Both the position numbers and the translations under genes were made by a program. A DNA stretch of 64,000 nt from a virus. Where the stretch lies: IMG/VR virus record IMGVR_UViG_3300037584_005429, positions 1-64,000 of that record; one strand, written 5' to 3'. Positions 7,836 through 15,619 of the stretch are shown in pieces. The notes under the pieces are model-generated. The model was given only the letters and a program-made list of their open reading frames with translations, was not told the DNA's origin and ran no database searches. How positions within the stretch are numbered: position 1 is the first letter of the stretch; every line of letters begins with the position of its first letter.

Positions 7836-8571
7836 TTTTAATTTTATTTATTACAAACCCATTAGTATATTTTTTATTACCTATTAAATAACTTTCCCCC
7901 ATCTCATCTATTTCCTTATCAGGTAATTGTGATAAATCAATTATTGTACTATTCAGGTATATACGTTCATAATCTAATACTTCAATTTTTAAATTATTTT
8001 TTTCTAAAAAATTATTTAACTTTTTTTCGCTCATAACCCATGATACTTGTTCCTCAACCATACCAGCCCATTCATTAGTTTGTTGTATATCATCCATATC
8101 CCCTAGATGTATTGTTGTTCTATTGAAGAAAATATAATCACATATATTTAACAATTCAAGAACTGTTTTATATGGATTTTTAAGCATCGGTAAAATACTA
8201 TCTATGTATATAATGTCTACTTTTTCATCAATTTTTTCGTAATCAATATCTAACTCTATAAATTTTACATTTTTACAATTTTCATATCTTTTGATGGCTT
8301 TATCCAAACAAAACGTATTTATATCGTACCCAATATAATTAATATTATTTAATGTACTTGTTGGTGGGTTATTAATTATTTCTAAAACCCTTCCATTTCC
8401 ACAACCAATATCAATTATTTTTAGATTTTCACCACTAAAATTAGTATTTAACCATTCACTGAATACCTTATGATGTTTATTTGATTCTTTAGTATATGAC
8501 GCATCATCTAAGTATCGATGTTCTCTTGCCACCGTGTATCTGGCCCATTGGTTATGTTGTTTACCACTCAC
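7828..8571 (-). CDS. SAM-dependent methyltransferase
   Basis: Class I methyltransferase fold of 247 residues. Motif I is IIDIGCGNGRVLE near residue 52 and the acidic end of strand 2 is IGYDIN; a later FFNRTTIHL fits the strand 5 region. No target-recognition domain is visible, so the substrate (small molecule, sugar, protein or tRNA) is unknown. The start is a GTG at 8571, one base after the upstream stop codon, with no in-frame ATG near it. It lies in the same minus-strand run as DUF3310. Confidence 0.75.
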   Translation of the reverse strand: MSGKQHNQWARYTVAREHRYLDDASYTKESNKHHKVFSEWLNTNFSGENLKIIDIGCGNGRVLEIINNPPTSTLNNINYIGYDINTFCLDKAIKRYENCKNVKFIELDIDYEKIDEKVDIIYIDSILPMLKNPYKTVLELLNICDYIFFNRTTIHLGDMDDIQQTNEWAGMVEEQVSWVMSEKKLNNFLEKNNLKIEVLDYERIYLNSTIIDLSQLPDKEIDEMGESYLIGNKKYTNGFVINKIKNG

Positions 8572-8572
8572 T

Positions 8573-8908
8573 TTATTTTCTTTTTTTAATTATATCTTTA
8601 ATCTTAGTAAATGGTGTATTTTCTAAACTTTGGGATTTGTATTTAGTAAAAATATATTCTCTTAGTTCTTCTATTTCTTCTGTTTCGTTCCCACACACAC
8701 TAACTAGTTTTAAATCGGTTTCCTCTTCATTCGGAAACATAAGTACCTCATATCCGGTTTTTTTACTTATGTCTAATGCAAATTTTTCTAAATTTTCACC
8801 TAGTCTTATGGTTGAAGGTGTGGATAATTTAACCATTAAAACAGGTGTATAATTTTGTAATAATAAGTCATTGACCACTTTTTTAGATTTATCTAGTTTG
8901 TTTGTCAT
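8573..8908 (-). CDS. Hypothetical protein
   Basis: Protein of 111 residues from ATG 8908, beginning with a Lys-rich helix and then alternating strand-like and helical stretches (YTPVLMVKLSTPS, GYEVLMFPN, LKLVSVCG). The small alpha/beta composition is clear but no family is recognised. It ends 1 nt before the GTG start of the methyltransferase gene, so the two are probably coupled. Confidence 0.6.
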   Translation of the reverse strand: MTNKLDKSKKVVNDLLLQNYTPVLMVKLSTPSTIRLGENLEKFALDISKKTGYEVLMFPNEEETDLKLVSVCGNETEEIEELREYIFTKYKSQSLENTPFTKIKDIIKKRK

Positions 8909-8957
8909 AACTTAAAATTAATTAATTGTTAAATTATTGTCAATAAAGATATTTTAT

Positions 8958-9287
8958 TTAATTTAGACAAAATGGTGGAAAACCATCTTTTACGTGGATA
9001 AATACTTTTTCTATTTCTTGTTCTCTTTTAATAAACTGTTTAACGTCTAATTCTTTTTCAACATCTTTTAAAGCTAAATCTGTTACAATTTCTAACATTT
9101 CAGTACCACTTAACATAGGGTCTCCATTCTTTTTAATATTAATGGTCGCTTGTTTTGCGACCATTTTAAAAAATTCTTCCATAGAAACTTGTGTTTGACC
9201 AAACATATCTTCTCTCGCTTGTTTGTCGTTTTCAAAAAACTCTTTCAATCTTTTTAAATAGATATGTAGATTAACATCCATGTACAT
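8958..9287 (-). CDS. Hypothetical protein
   Basis: Protein of 109 residues, acidic and mostly helical, with no recognised domain. Two starts are possible: ATG 9287 and ATG 9281 (MDVNLHIYLKRLKEFF). The sequence AATATTTATG covers the first of these, so 9281 may be the true start. About 50 nt of AT-rich non-coding DNA with no clear signal separate it from the next gene downstream. Confidence 0.6.
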   Translation of the reverse strand: MYMDVNLHIYLKRLKEFFENDKQAREDMFGQTQVSMEEFFKMVAKQATINIKKNGDPMLSGTEMLEIVTDLALKDVEKELDVKQFIKREQEIEKVFIHVKDGFPPFCLN

Positions 9288-9292
9288 AAATA

Positions 9293-9577
9293 TTATGATA
9301 AATTATATTTTTTAATCAATTTTTTATCTATGTTAGTAGTTTTACCCTCTTTTTTAAGTATGTCATAGATTTTTTGTGCAGCTACTTTAATATCTTTCAT
9401 TCCACCCTCTAACTTACTTTTAGTCTTGTAAATCATAACTTCTACATCACCTGGAGTTTTTACTATTTTACCCCCTATTCTCTTTGAGGTTTCTTTTGTT
9501 ATTTTTTGTCTAACTTCATAATTCACCATTTTACAGATATGGTGACCTCTTTTTTCCATTGTTGTGCTTCCACCCAT
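9293..9577 (-). CDS. Small basic hypothetical protein
   Basis: Protein of 94 residues from ATG 9577, strongly basic with many lysines spread through probable helices. MEKRGHHICKMV near the N-terminus has a CHH-like cluster but no complete metal site. No family recognised. A nucleic-acid-binding role would fit the charge but is not shown. Confidence 0.55.
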   Translation of the reverse strand: MGGSTTMEKRGHHICKMVNYEVRQKITKETSKRIGGKIVKTPGDVEVMIYKTKSKLEGGMKDIKVAAQKIYDILKKEGKTTNIDKKLIKKYNLS

Positions 9578-9590
9578 TTTATTTTACTTT

Positions 9591-9839
9591 TTAAAAATTA
9601 ATACTAGTCCATTTTAAATTACCACTATAGGTAATCATCTTATCAAACATCCTATTTTGGTATATACTTTTTAGATTTTCTGCTTGTTCTAATTTACCAA
9701 AAAGTTTTAGGTCATTATACCCAAAATTATTTTTTAGAAATAAATCTAGTTCTTTTTTTCCTAAGACAAGATGTATGTTTCTAATAACCCAGTCTTGGAA
9801 GTCGTATGTGTCCCAGTTTGATTTTTCTTTTGTTTCCAT
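9591..9839 (-). CDS. Small hypothetical protein
   Basis: Protein of 82 residues from ATG 9839, mixed charge, rich in Leu, Asn and aromatic residues (DTYDFQDWVIRNIHLVLG at the front). No domain recognised. TATATTTG lies 4 nt before the start, so this may open a transcription unit. Confidence 0.55.
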   Translation of the reverse strand: METKEKSNWDTYDFQDWVIRNIHLVLGKKELDLFLKNNFGYNDLKLFGKLEQAENLKSIYQNRMFDKMITYSGNLKWTSINF

Positions 9840-9843
9840 AGTA

Positions 9844-9851
9844 CAAATATA
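9844..9851 (-). promoter_or_regulatory. TATATTTG, Bacteroidetes -7-like element
   Basis: TATATTTG ends 4 nt before the ATG at 9839, the same element and spacing as at 2412. The flank upstream holds no convincing TTTG at -33. Confidence 0.35.
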
Positions 9852-9875
9852 CGACTTTTTTATTATTTTATTGTA

Positions 9876-10436
9876 TTATTTGGGGAAAACTTTTATCTCT
9901 TTTGTTTTACTTACTAAATCACCCCATACACTGTCTTTTTTATATCGAGTAGCTCTAACTTTATGGTTGTCTATGTAATGATACTCTGTAACATCTTCGT
10001 GGATTCTTGGTTTACCGAAAATTATGTAATGCCATCTTACTTCATTGTCTCTTAACCATTGTTCAGTAATTTCTCTATGTTCTTCTTTCCTAGATGTAAA
10101 AAAGGTAATTATATTGCCTTCTTCATACCATTTATTAATTGTTTCTATTGAATTATGGTATGGTTTTGCGTTAGCCATTCTTTCAAATTGTTCGTTTGGG
10201 ATGTCGTCACAAATAGTCCCATCAATATCTATAATATAATTAGTTTTACTGACTTGTTTTCTAATTTGTCTATACCCTACCATTTTTTTATCCAAGTATT
10301 CATCTATATCATATCTATATTCACCACATGAAGAATATAGACATTTTTTTTGGATTACTGTTTTTTTGTCTTCTGTTAAATAAATTTCGGTTATACTATT
10401 TGCGTAATGTTGTGTGTAAATTAATATTTCTTCCAT
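9876..10436 (-). CDS. HAD superfamily phosphatase
   Basis: Protein of 186 residues. An N-terminal part of about 65 residues without a recognised fold precedes a HAD core: IIDIDGTICDD gives the nucleophile D70 and D72, FFTSRKEEHRE is motif II with the Thr/Ser, and HYIDNHKVRAT the acidic motif near the end. Phage HAD proteins of this size include 3'-phosphatases and sugar-phosphate phosphatases; the substrate here is not determined. Cytoplasmic. It lies 1 nt downstream of a small membrane protein gene on the same strand. Confidence 0.75.
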   Translation of the reverse strand: MEEILIYTQHYANSITEIYLTEDKKTVIQKKCLYSSCGEYRYDIDEYLDKKMVGYRQIRKQVSKTNYIIDIDGTICDDIPNEQFERMANAKPYHNSIETINKWYEEGNIITFFTSRKEEHREITEQWLRDNEVRWHYIIFGKPRIHEDVTEYHYIDNHKVRATRYKKDSVWGDLVSKTKEIKVFPK

Positions 10437-10437
10437 T

Positions 10438-10632
10438 TTATTTATTTTTATCTATTTTTTTAATTATTGTTCTTTCCATTGTTATTATAACTCTTTCTAG
10501 TTTTAATATTTGTTTTTCTAACTGGATTATCTGTTCTCTTTTTTCTCTTCCTACTCTTGCCTCCCAAATTAACCACCCAAAAGCAAGTATTTCTAGAATG
10601 AATAATGATATTAATAGTATTGTTTGTAACAT
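10438..10632 (-). CDS. Small membrane-anchored coiled-coil protein
   Basis: Protein of 64 residues: one N-terminal hydrophobic helix (about residues 3-23, ILLISLFILEILAFGWLIW) followed by a charged heptad-patterned helix to the end. This would be an inner-membrane anchor with a coiled coil. Such a plan occurs in phage spanins, holin partners and superinfection proteins; none can be chosen here. One base separates it from each neighbouring gene. Confidence 0.6.
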   Translation of the reverse strand: MLQTILLISLFILEILAFGWLIWEARVGREKREQIIQLEKQILKLERVIITMERTIIKKIDKNK

Positions 10633-10633
10633 T

Positions 10634-11809
10634 TTATCTTCCTACTTCTTTTATATATTTTTCTTTCGTTTCTTCCCAGGATAAATCAATCACATCCCAG
10701 TAAAATAATTGTTCTTCTTTAATTCTACTTTGTTTCCAAATATTTTCATATCTACGGATAGCTTTAGGTTTCCACCATTTTTCAGTATAAGATATATCTT
10801 CTTTAAATTTCTTTTTTAAAATTAGGTCTTTTTCTTCTATTTCACCTCTTAAAAACTCACAACCATTATCATACATCATTGCAAGATAGACCCCTCTCTT
10901 AAATCCGTGGTCATAATCTGAACCCTTTATACCACAATGTTTAAAAACTTTGTTAAGAACGTTCTGTTTAGGTCCCGTAGCGTTTATAGCTTTTTTATGT
11001 TCTTCTGGGTGATTTTCTTTTAACCATTTATTCCAAGGTAAATAAGCTTCGTCATCTGGTTTTAATCTTACTTTACCAGATGTTTCTCCCATAGTTTTGA
11101 AGTGTGGCATACCATTATACATTGAGTTGATACCGTATAGAGATGTTGTTCCTACAGCGATTAGTTTGTCTCCATATTTTTCTTCCCAAGCATCTCTAAT
11201 AGTTTTACATGTTGTTAGAGCTGCCACTAATTTACCCATTAACATATTATATCCACCTGGTTGAGTGGAACATATAGTGGTAGCAATTGCTGTATTGTTT
11301 AGTTTGTGTTGGTCGAATTTATTAGTTTTATCCCAACCTATATAAGCGTCCCTAACTTTAATACTAGTCACATCAGACCCCAAACAAATCAATCCAAGAA
11401 CTTTTTCTGTTTTTCTATCCTTAACCCAGAATTTCATGTTTCTTCCAGGATTTGCAACCCATTCCATTGTATGTATAAGTTTACGGTAGTTTACCCACTC
11501 TGTTACCCCCTTACCAGGTGTTGCCATTTCAACATAAGGTTCTAAGTTTTCAATTTCTGTTATTGTTTGTAACGTATCTATTAAAAAGGTTGGTTTCCAT
11601 AAATTTTCTTTATATGGATATAACTTCTTTTTTATTTTTGACATTTTACCACCCTTATTCATTTCTTGCCATTTTTTATAAAGAGTTTGTTCTTGTACTG
11701 ACATAGATTTTAACATCTCTAAATTATTAATTAGATTTTGTTTTTGGCCTTCAAAGTCAAAAATTTCTTCATTTTCTATAATATCAAATATTGTTGTTTG
11801 TTCTCCCAT
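10634..11809 (-). CDS. DUF4338 / DruA-like protein
   Basis: Protein of 391 residues. The central part (about 120-270) fits the DUF4338 family that includes DruA of the Druantia defence system: VLGLICLGSDV, RDAYIGWD, a long helix with LMGKLVAALTT, DAWEEKYGDKL, then TTSLYG and FKTMGETSGK. The flanking N- and C-terminal regions are helical and charged and not recognised. The biochemical activity of the family is not established to my knowledge. In a lytic phage without the other Druantia genes it may act alone in DNA metabolism or counter-defence; this is inference. It begins an apparently continuous unit with the two genes below it. Confidence 0.6.
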   Translation of the reverse strand: MGEQTTIFDIIENEEIFDFEGQKQNLINNLEMLKSMSVQEQTLYKKWQEMNKGGKMSKIKKKLYPYKENLWKPTFLIDTLQTITEIENLEPYVEMATPGKGVTEWVNYRKLIHTMEWVANPGRNMKFWVKDRKTEKVLGLICLGSDVTSIKVRDAYIGWDKTNKFDQHKLNNTAIATTICSTQPGGYNMLMGKLVAALTTCKTIRDAWEEKYGDKLIAVGTTSLYGINSMYNGMPHFKTMGETSGKVRLKPDDEAYLPWNKWLKENHPEEHKKAINATGPKQNVLNKVFKHCGIKGSDYDHGFKRGVYLAMMYDNGCEFLRGEIEEKDLILKKKFKEDISYTEKWWKPKAIRRYENIWKQSRIKEEQLFYWDVIDLSWEETKEKYIKEVGR

Positions 11810-11868
11810 GTTATAATAATAATATATTTTAATAGTCTTTTCAAGTTTTGTTTACTTACGAATTGTAA

Positions 11869-11876
11869 TATTTATT
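11869..11876 (+). promoter_or_regulatory. TATTTATT, variant start-associated element
   Basis: AATATTTATT on the plus strand lies 16 nt before the ATG at 11893, in the 83-nt gap between divergent genes. It differs in the last base from the exact octamer elsewhere. It is the only candidate promoter seen for this isolated plus-strand gene. Confidence 0.3.
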
Positions 11877-11892
11877 TTTAAATAAAAAAATT

Positions 11893-12111
11893 ATGGGTTG
11901 TAAAAGTTGTAAGTCTCAAAAAATACTAAATGAAGCTAATAGGATTCAAAAAAATCTTCTAAACGTTTCTAAAACTATGGAAGAACAAGTTTATGACAAA
12001 ACTTTAGGTCAAGTAAGTCCAGGAGAAAGATTTGTTGTTATATTGTTTGGTTTTGTACCTATGATTATAGGTTACATATCTATAATAAAATTTATTATTT
12101 CTATTTTATAA
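11893..12111 (+). CDS. Small membrane protein
   Basis: Protein of 72 residues from ATG 11893. It starts with MGCKSCKSQK (CxxC), has a helical charged middle, and ends in a hydrophobic segment of about 28 residues (VVILFGFVPMIIGYISIIKF), so it is probably tail-anchored in the membrane with the bulk in the cytoplasm. Single plus-strand gene in a minus-strand region; its 3' end overlaps the end of the convergent dnaJ gene by 11 nt. Function unknown. Confidence 0.6.
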   Translation: MGCKSCKSQKILNEANRIQKNLLNVSKTMEEQVYDKTLGQVSPGERFVVILFGFVPMIIGYISIIKFIISIL

Positions 12112-13102
12112 AACTTTCTGAGTTATATAATCCCCTAATTATTTGTTCTTCTTGTGCACTTAATCTTGTAGGCATTTTAATTTTAGGTCTAACTAAAATA
12201 TCACCACTTAATCCATTATTTTTCATAAGTCCTTTACCACCAACTTTAAATGTTGTTGTAGGTTGACTACAAGGTGGTATGTTTGTATTTATATATCCAG
12301 TGAAGTAGGGTATTTCTATAATTCTACCTAATAGAAAATCTAAAATACTAATTTCTGGTTCGTAAAGTAAATCTCTATCTGAAATTTTAAAATGTTCATG
12401 TCTAGATATAACAACTTGTATTTGTAAGTCTCCCGGTTGTCCATTTTCAATCTCCTCACCCATACCTCTAAAAGTATATACTTGTCCAGTCATCAAATCT
12501 TTTGGGATTGGGAAATCTATTATACTTTCTTTTTTTTCTTTTCCGACACCTCCACATTTAAAACAAGCGTTTATAACTGTTTTACCTCTACCGCCACAAT
12601 TTGGGCACTTTACTCTTCTTATTTGTCTAAAAAAAGCATTTCCAACTGCCTGTTCTAAAGCACCAGTACCATTACAACTACCACACATTTGTGTTTGTCC
12701 ACCGGTACCCCTACATGTACCACAATTAATATCTCTATTGTAACGTAATTTTTTTGTTGTACCAAAAAATACATCATTTAGAGATATAGTTAACGGTATA
12801 CTTAAATTTTTACCCTTCCTAACTTGTCTATGTTGCTGATTTTGTCTAAAAAATTGATTAAATACATCTTCCATATTAACATCCCCACCGTTATGAAAAG
12901 GATTATCTAATTTATGGTTGTATTCTTGTCTTTTGTTGGGGTCGCCTAATGTATCATAAGCTTCTGAAATTTCTTTAAATACATTTTCATCACCTCCCTT
13001 ATCTGGGTGATGTTGTTTAGATAATTGACGAAATGACTTTTTTATCTCATCTTGAGTTGCATTTCTATTTATATTTAGAGTTTTATAGTAATCTTTATTC
13101 AT
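12101..13102 (-). CDS. dnaJ: DnaJ-type co-chaperone (type A, Hsp40)
   Basis: Co-chaperone that stimulates Hsp70 ATPase and binds unfolded proteins. The 333 residues contain a J domain with HPD at 32-34, a short linker with little of the usual Gly/Phe region, and a zinc-binding domain with four CxxCxGxG-like repeats (C128/C131, C141/C144, C167/C170, C181/C184). Two C-terminal substrate-binding domains then end in the GLSGDILVRPKI strand. It is about 40 residues shorter than cellular DnaJ, mainly in the linker. Its start codon abuts the start codon of the divergent plus-strand gene (CATATG), so any promoter lies inside that gene. It may recruit host DnaK for folding large virion proteins (inference). 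Confidence 0.93.
   Translation of the reverse strand: MNKDYYKTLNINRNATQDEIKKSFRQLSKQHHPDKGGDENVFKEISEAYDTLGDPNKRQEYNHKLDNPFHNGGDVNMEDVFNQFFRQNQQHRQVRKGKNLSIPLTISLNDVFFGTTKKLRYNRDINCGTCRGTGGQTQMCGSCNGTGALEQAVGNAFFRQIRRVKCPNCGGRGKTVINACFKCGGVGKEKKESIIDFPIPKDLMTGQVYTFRGMGEEIENGQPGDLQIQVVISRHEHFKISDRDLLYEPEISILDFLLGRIIEIPYFTGYINTNIPPCSQPTTTFKVGGKGLMKNNGLSGDILVRPKIKMPTRLSAQEEQIIRGLYNSESFIK
13066..13073 (+). promoter_or_regulatory. TATTTATA inside the 5' end of dnaJ, facing the plus-strand gene
   Basis: The exact octamer occurs on the plus strand 29 nt before the ATG at 13103, within dnaJ codons. The two divergent genes have no intergenic DNA, so a promoter for the plus-strand gene has to lie here. 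Confidence 0.3.
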
Positions 13103-13738
13103 ATGAGTTATAATCGTAATAAATATAAAATAGTTTTGTTTAAAAATGGAGAAAGAAATAAAGTATTTTTTTCTTCAAATAATAAAAAAAGTATTTTAAA
13201 CAAATATAATAAACTTATCGGAGAAAAAAAGCCTAAATTCATAACAGAATATATTTCTCGTAAAAAGGTTATGTTTGAGTTATCTATTATAACCACTGAA
13301 ACATCAAAAGAAAGTATTTTTGTTAAAGATGAGATGGGTAGAAATAAAAAAATTAGTCTAGGAGAATCTAACTATAATATAATTAAGTTACTACCTTACT
13401 GGAAGGAAGAAATGATTTATGACCATCATACTAAAAATAAAATAAATTTTAATGACTTAATACAAACATATCTGAATTCTAAAGATTTTAAACAAGTTTT
13501 TACTTTAAATAATAAACTAGTAATTCAAAAAGATGAAATATTTAATCTTTTTAGTTTGAAAACAATTTCTGACGCAACTAGATTATTAAAAATTATTGAG
13601 TTAGACTTTTTAGATAATGGTAGATATGATTGTTTGTTTGTGTCTGATACTAATACTGTACAACGTAAACAACTTTATGATTTGTTGGTTGGTGTTGGTT
13701 ATAAACGAGAATTTTTAAGGAAACAATTTACTTATTAG
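13103..13738 (+). CDS. Hypothetical protein
   Basis: Protein of 211 residues from ATG 13103, Lys/Asn-rich, mixed alpha/beta, no signal peptide or membrane segment. The N-terminus (NKYKIVLFKNGERNKVFF) looks like paired strands; the C-terminal 60 residues (ATRLLKIIELDFLD, RKQLYDLLVGVGY) look helical. No family recognised. It starts back-to-back with dnaJ and overlaps the stop of the convergent next gene by 4 nt. Confidence 0.65.
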   Translation: MSYNRNKYKIVLFKNGERNKVFFSSNNKKSILNKYNKLIGEKKPKFITEYISRKKVMFELSIITTETSKESIFVKDEMGRNKKISLGESNYNIIKLLPYWKEEMIYDHHTKNKINFNDLIQTYLNSKDFKQVFTLNNKLVIQKDEIFNLFSLKTISDATRLLKIIELDFLDNGRYDCLFVSDTNTVQRKQLYDLLVGVGYKREFLRKQFTY

Positions 13739-13968
13739 TCTCTATTAAATATAAATTCTGTTTTTCCTATAGTTAATGATATTGTTGATTGATTTCTATT
13801 TACTCGACTCTTAACAAATTCTTCTATTTCTTGGATTATTTCTAGGTAATTTTTGGGATTTGTGTTTAGAGTAACTTTTGTGTTGGTGAATAGATTTTCT
13901 TTTTCTAGTTTTTCAGCTATTTCTGCACATTCACCTAAATACCTAAAAACTTTTTGATTTTTTTCCAT
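13735..13968 (-). CDS. Small hypothetical protein
   Basis: Protein of 77 residues from ATG 13968, helical first half then a probable beta pair at the end (STISLTIGKTEFIF). No domain recognised. Its stop overlaps that of the convergent plus-strand gene by 4 nt and its start lies inside the preceding small gene by 34 nt. Confidence 0.55.
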   Translation of the reverse strand: MEKNQKVFRYLGECAEIAEKLEKENLFTNTKVTLNTNPKNYLEIIQEIEEFVKSRVNRNQSTISLTIGKTEFIFNRD

Positions 13969-14123
13969 ACCCCTTTTTGTTTTTTAGGTTTAGGTTTAGA
14001 CATAATTCCTGTTACCCCTTCTTTTTTTATTTGATTTATTAGCTTTTTTTTATGTTGTAGTATCTCGTTCTGGTCTTTCTCCATCTCCTTCTCTAACCAA
14101 CGGCCCAATTTTTGTTTCTCCAT
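13935..14123 (-). CDS. Possible small basic protein (overlapping frame)
   Basis: Frame of 62 codons with a very basic, helical product ending in KPKPKKQKGVWKKIKKFLGI. From ATG 14123 it overlaps the upstream gene by 74 nt, which is long; an internal ATG at 14003 would give a 22-residue cationic peptide without overlap. Without it a gap of about 80 nt would be left, so some product is plausible, but start and reality are uncertain. Confidence 0.4.
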   Translation of the reverse strand: MEKQKLGRWLEKEMEKDQNEILQHKKKLINQIKKEGVTGIMSKPKPKKQKGVWKKIKKFLGI

Positions 14124-14511
14124 TTAAATTTAAAAGATTTGTTTTAAAATTTATATCTAAATTTCTTAAAGAATTTATATCATTTTCATTAAATACTTTT
14201 TCCAACTCAATCATTTTTTGTTGTAGTAATAATTGTTTTTCTTCCGTTTCTATATTCCATTTTATTACAGCTAAAACTTCTTCTTCTAGTATTACACTTT
14301 CCTTTTCCTCAAAAGAAGAAAAAAATGAAACTATTTTTTGTGTTTTACTTTCACTACCTTTTTGTAATTGGATTTTATTTCCTCTACTACCCACTATTTC
14401 TTTTACTTTCCAATCTATAGGTAGTTTTAAGTCTATTACTAATAAACCTTCGTGTATTCTAAGGCTATTAAAATACCCACTTAATTTTGATATTTCTTCG
14501 TATAATCCCAT
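14050..14511 (-). CDS. Hypothetical protein
   Basis: Protein of 153 residues from ATG 14511. Residues 20-75 look like beta strands (GLLVIDLKLPIDWKVKEIVG, KIQLQKGSES), and the rest is a long helix (IKWNIETEEKQLLLQQKMIELEK broken over two turns). No family recognised. The start abuts the stop of a small membrane-protein gene directly, indicating coupled translation. Confidence 0.6.
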   Translation of the reverse strand: MGLYEEISKLSGYFNSLRIHEGLLVIDLKLPIDWKVKEIVGSRGNKIQLQKGSESKTQKIVSFFSSFEEKESVILEEEVLAVIKWNIETEEKQLLLQQKMIELEKVFNENDINSLRNLDINFKTNLLNLNGETKIGPLVREGDGERPERDTTT

Positions 14512-14691
14512 TTAGTGTATAATAAATGTTAATGAATAAGATAAAGAAATACCTAATAACAGTAGTTCTCTATAGTTTAGTTTATAGGTTGACGGTTCAG
14601 CTGAAAATAATTTAGTTAAAACTAAAAAAATATTTCTCCCAATTACCAGTAGGGAAAATATAAACATTAAAGTGTAAATCCAACTATTCAT
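14512..14691 (-). CDS. Small two-helix membrane protein
   Basis: Protein of 59 residues from ATG 14691 to TAA at 14512-14514. It has two hydrophobic segments (WIYTLMFIFSLLVIG and ELLLLGISLSYSLTFII) around a polar loop (KLFSAEPSTYKLNYRE). Its stop abuts the next ATG (14511), and its start directly follows the TAA of the gene upstream, which supports it as a real gene. A holin-like role is possible from size and topology but is not shown. Confidence 0.6.
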   Translation of the reverse strand: MNSWIYTLMFIFSLLVIGRNIFLVLTKLFSAEPSTYKLNYRELLLLGISLSYSLTFIIH

Positions 14692-14865
14692 TTATTTTTT
14701 ACTTTCTTCTAGTATTTCTTTTCTTAATTCTTGTAGAACTTGTTTAAGTTCTTGTGCTGATTTTCTAGCTCTAATTCCAGCGCTTTTATTTTTTTTATCA
14801 AAAAATTTCTCAGCATCTACTTTTATAGATGTTACTAATGTTTCTAATTGTGTTAATGTTTCCAT
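14692..14865 (-). CDS. Histone H1-like (Hc1 type) DNA-binding protein
   Basis: Protein of 57 residues, Lys/Arg-rich, a single long helix pair. The segment KFFDKKNKSAGIRARKSAQELK followed by LRKEI (given here as two parts around residues 20-51) matches the GN-K-AAGTRARKA...L pattern of the short Hc1/H1-like basic proteins widespread in Bacteroidetes. These bind DNA without strong sequence preference. In a phage it could compact DNA or alter host nucleoid structure. Its stop is followed immediately by the next ATG, so it is coupled to the downstream membrane protein gene. Confidence 0.7.
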   Translation of the reverse strand: METLTQLETLVTSIKVDAEKFFDKKNKSAGIRARKSAQELKQVLQELRKEILEESKK

Positions 14866-14872
14866 AATATTT

Positions 14873-15079
14873 TTATTCTTCTTTTTTATATTTAGTTATG
14901 TATGACTCCCAAGTTAACATTGTATTACTAACTTGTGTCAGTTTATTTAATAATTTTAATGATTCTTTAACCATTTTTTCTGTTGGGAGTTCGGGGCTAT
15001 TTAAAACCCTTTCCAACTCATTTTCTAGCTTTTGTTTTTCAATGATTATTTCATTACTAATTATATTTAATATTCTCAT
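14873..15079 (-). CDS. Small coiled-coil protein
   Basis: Protein of 68 residues from ATG 15079, hydrophobic at the first few positions (MRILNII) and then heptad-patterned and acidic (EKQKLENELERVL, SLKLLNKLTQV). Probably a helical hairpin. No family recognised. It sits 7 nt upstream of the H1-like gene on the same strand. Confidence 0.55.
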   Translation of the reverse strand: MRILNIISNEIIIEKQKLENELERVLNSPELPTEKMVKESLKLLNKLTQVSNTMLTWESYITKYKKEE

Positions 15080-15096
15080 GATTTAATTTTAAAAAA

Positions 15097-15582
15097 TTAT
15101 TCATTAACAGTCAAGTTATTTTCTAATATCTTGTAAATTTCTGATAATACATCTAATTCTGATTCTGTTTTTAATTTATATAATTGGAACAACTCTACTA
15201 AAAATTTTTTTAGTTTACTTATTTTATCATCTATTTCATTATTGTAAAACCCTTCATAAAAAAAATGATAAAAATAATTATAATGTTCTCCTTTATAATT
15301 AAATTTTATATTTTCTTTATCAAAATTATCAAGTGTTATTTTCCAACACCAATCAAAATGACCTTTTTTGTCTTCCTCAGTTTTTATAACATCTTTACCC
15401 AAATATGTCTCTTCTATAAGATAAAATAAAGATATTACTAAATCAAAAAATAATTCTGTTTTTTCAACATTAATATTATTGACCTTAACCCACATGCGCA
15501 TTTCTTCATAACTAATTCTTTTAGTTACATAATTTAAAAATTCTTCAGGTAATAATCTTTTCCTTTCCATATCTTTTATCAT
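15097..15582 (-). CDS. Hypothetical protein of phage type
   Basis: Protein of 161 residues from ATG 15582 (or ATG 15570, MERKR). It is acidic and helical with many aromatic residues, including GHFDWCWKITLDNF and YKGEHYNYFYHFF. I believe similar aromatic patterns occur in uncharacterised proteins of marine T4-like phages, but no function is known to me. It precedes the small coiled-coil gene on the same strand with a 17-nt gap. Confidence 0.6.
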   Translation of the reverse strand: MIKDMERKRLLPEEFLNYVTKRISYEEMRMWVKVNNINVEKTELFFDLVISLFYLIEETYLGKDVIKTEEDKKGHFDWCWKITLDNFDKENIKFNYKGEHYNYFYHFFYEGFYNNEIDDKISKLKKFLVELFQLYKLKTESELDVLSEIYKILENNLTVNE

Positions 15583-15619
15583 TATAAAGATAGGTATAGA
15601 GATTGGGTGGTAAATAGAT

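Noticed and set aside
10634-11809. Complete Druantia defence system
   Set aside because: Only a DruA-like gene is present; no large DruE-type helicase gene lies nearby.
13935-14123. Programmed frameshift joining the 153-residue gene to the overlapping basic frame at the A-run near 14043-14050
   Set aside because: The A-run on the coding strand overlaps and follows the stop of the first frame, so slippage there cannot bypass it.
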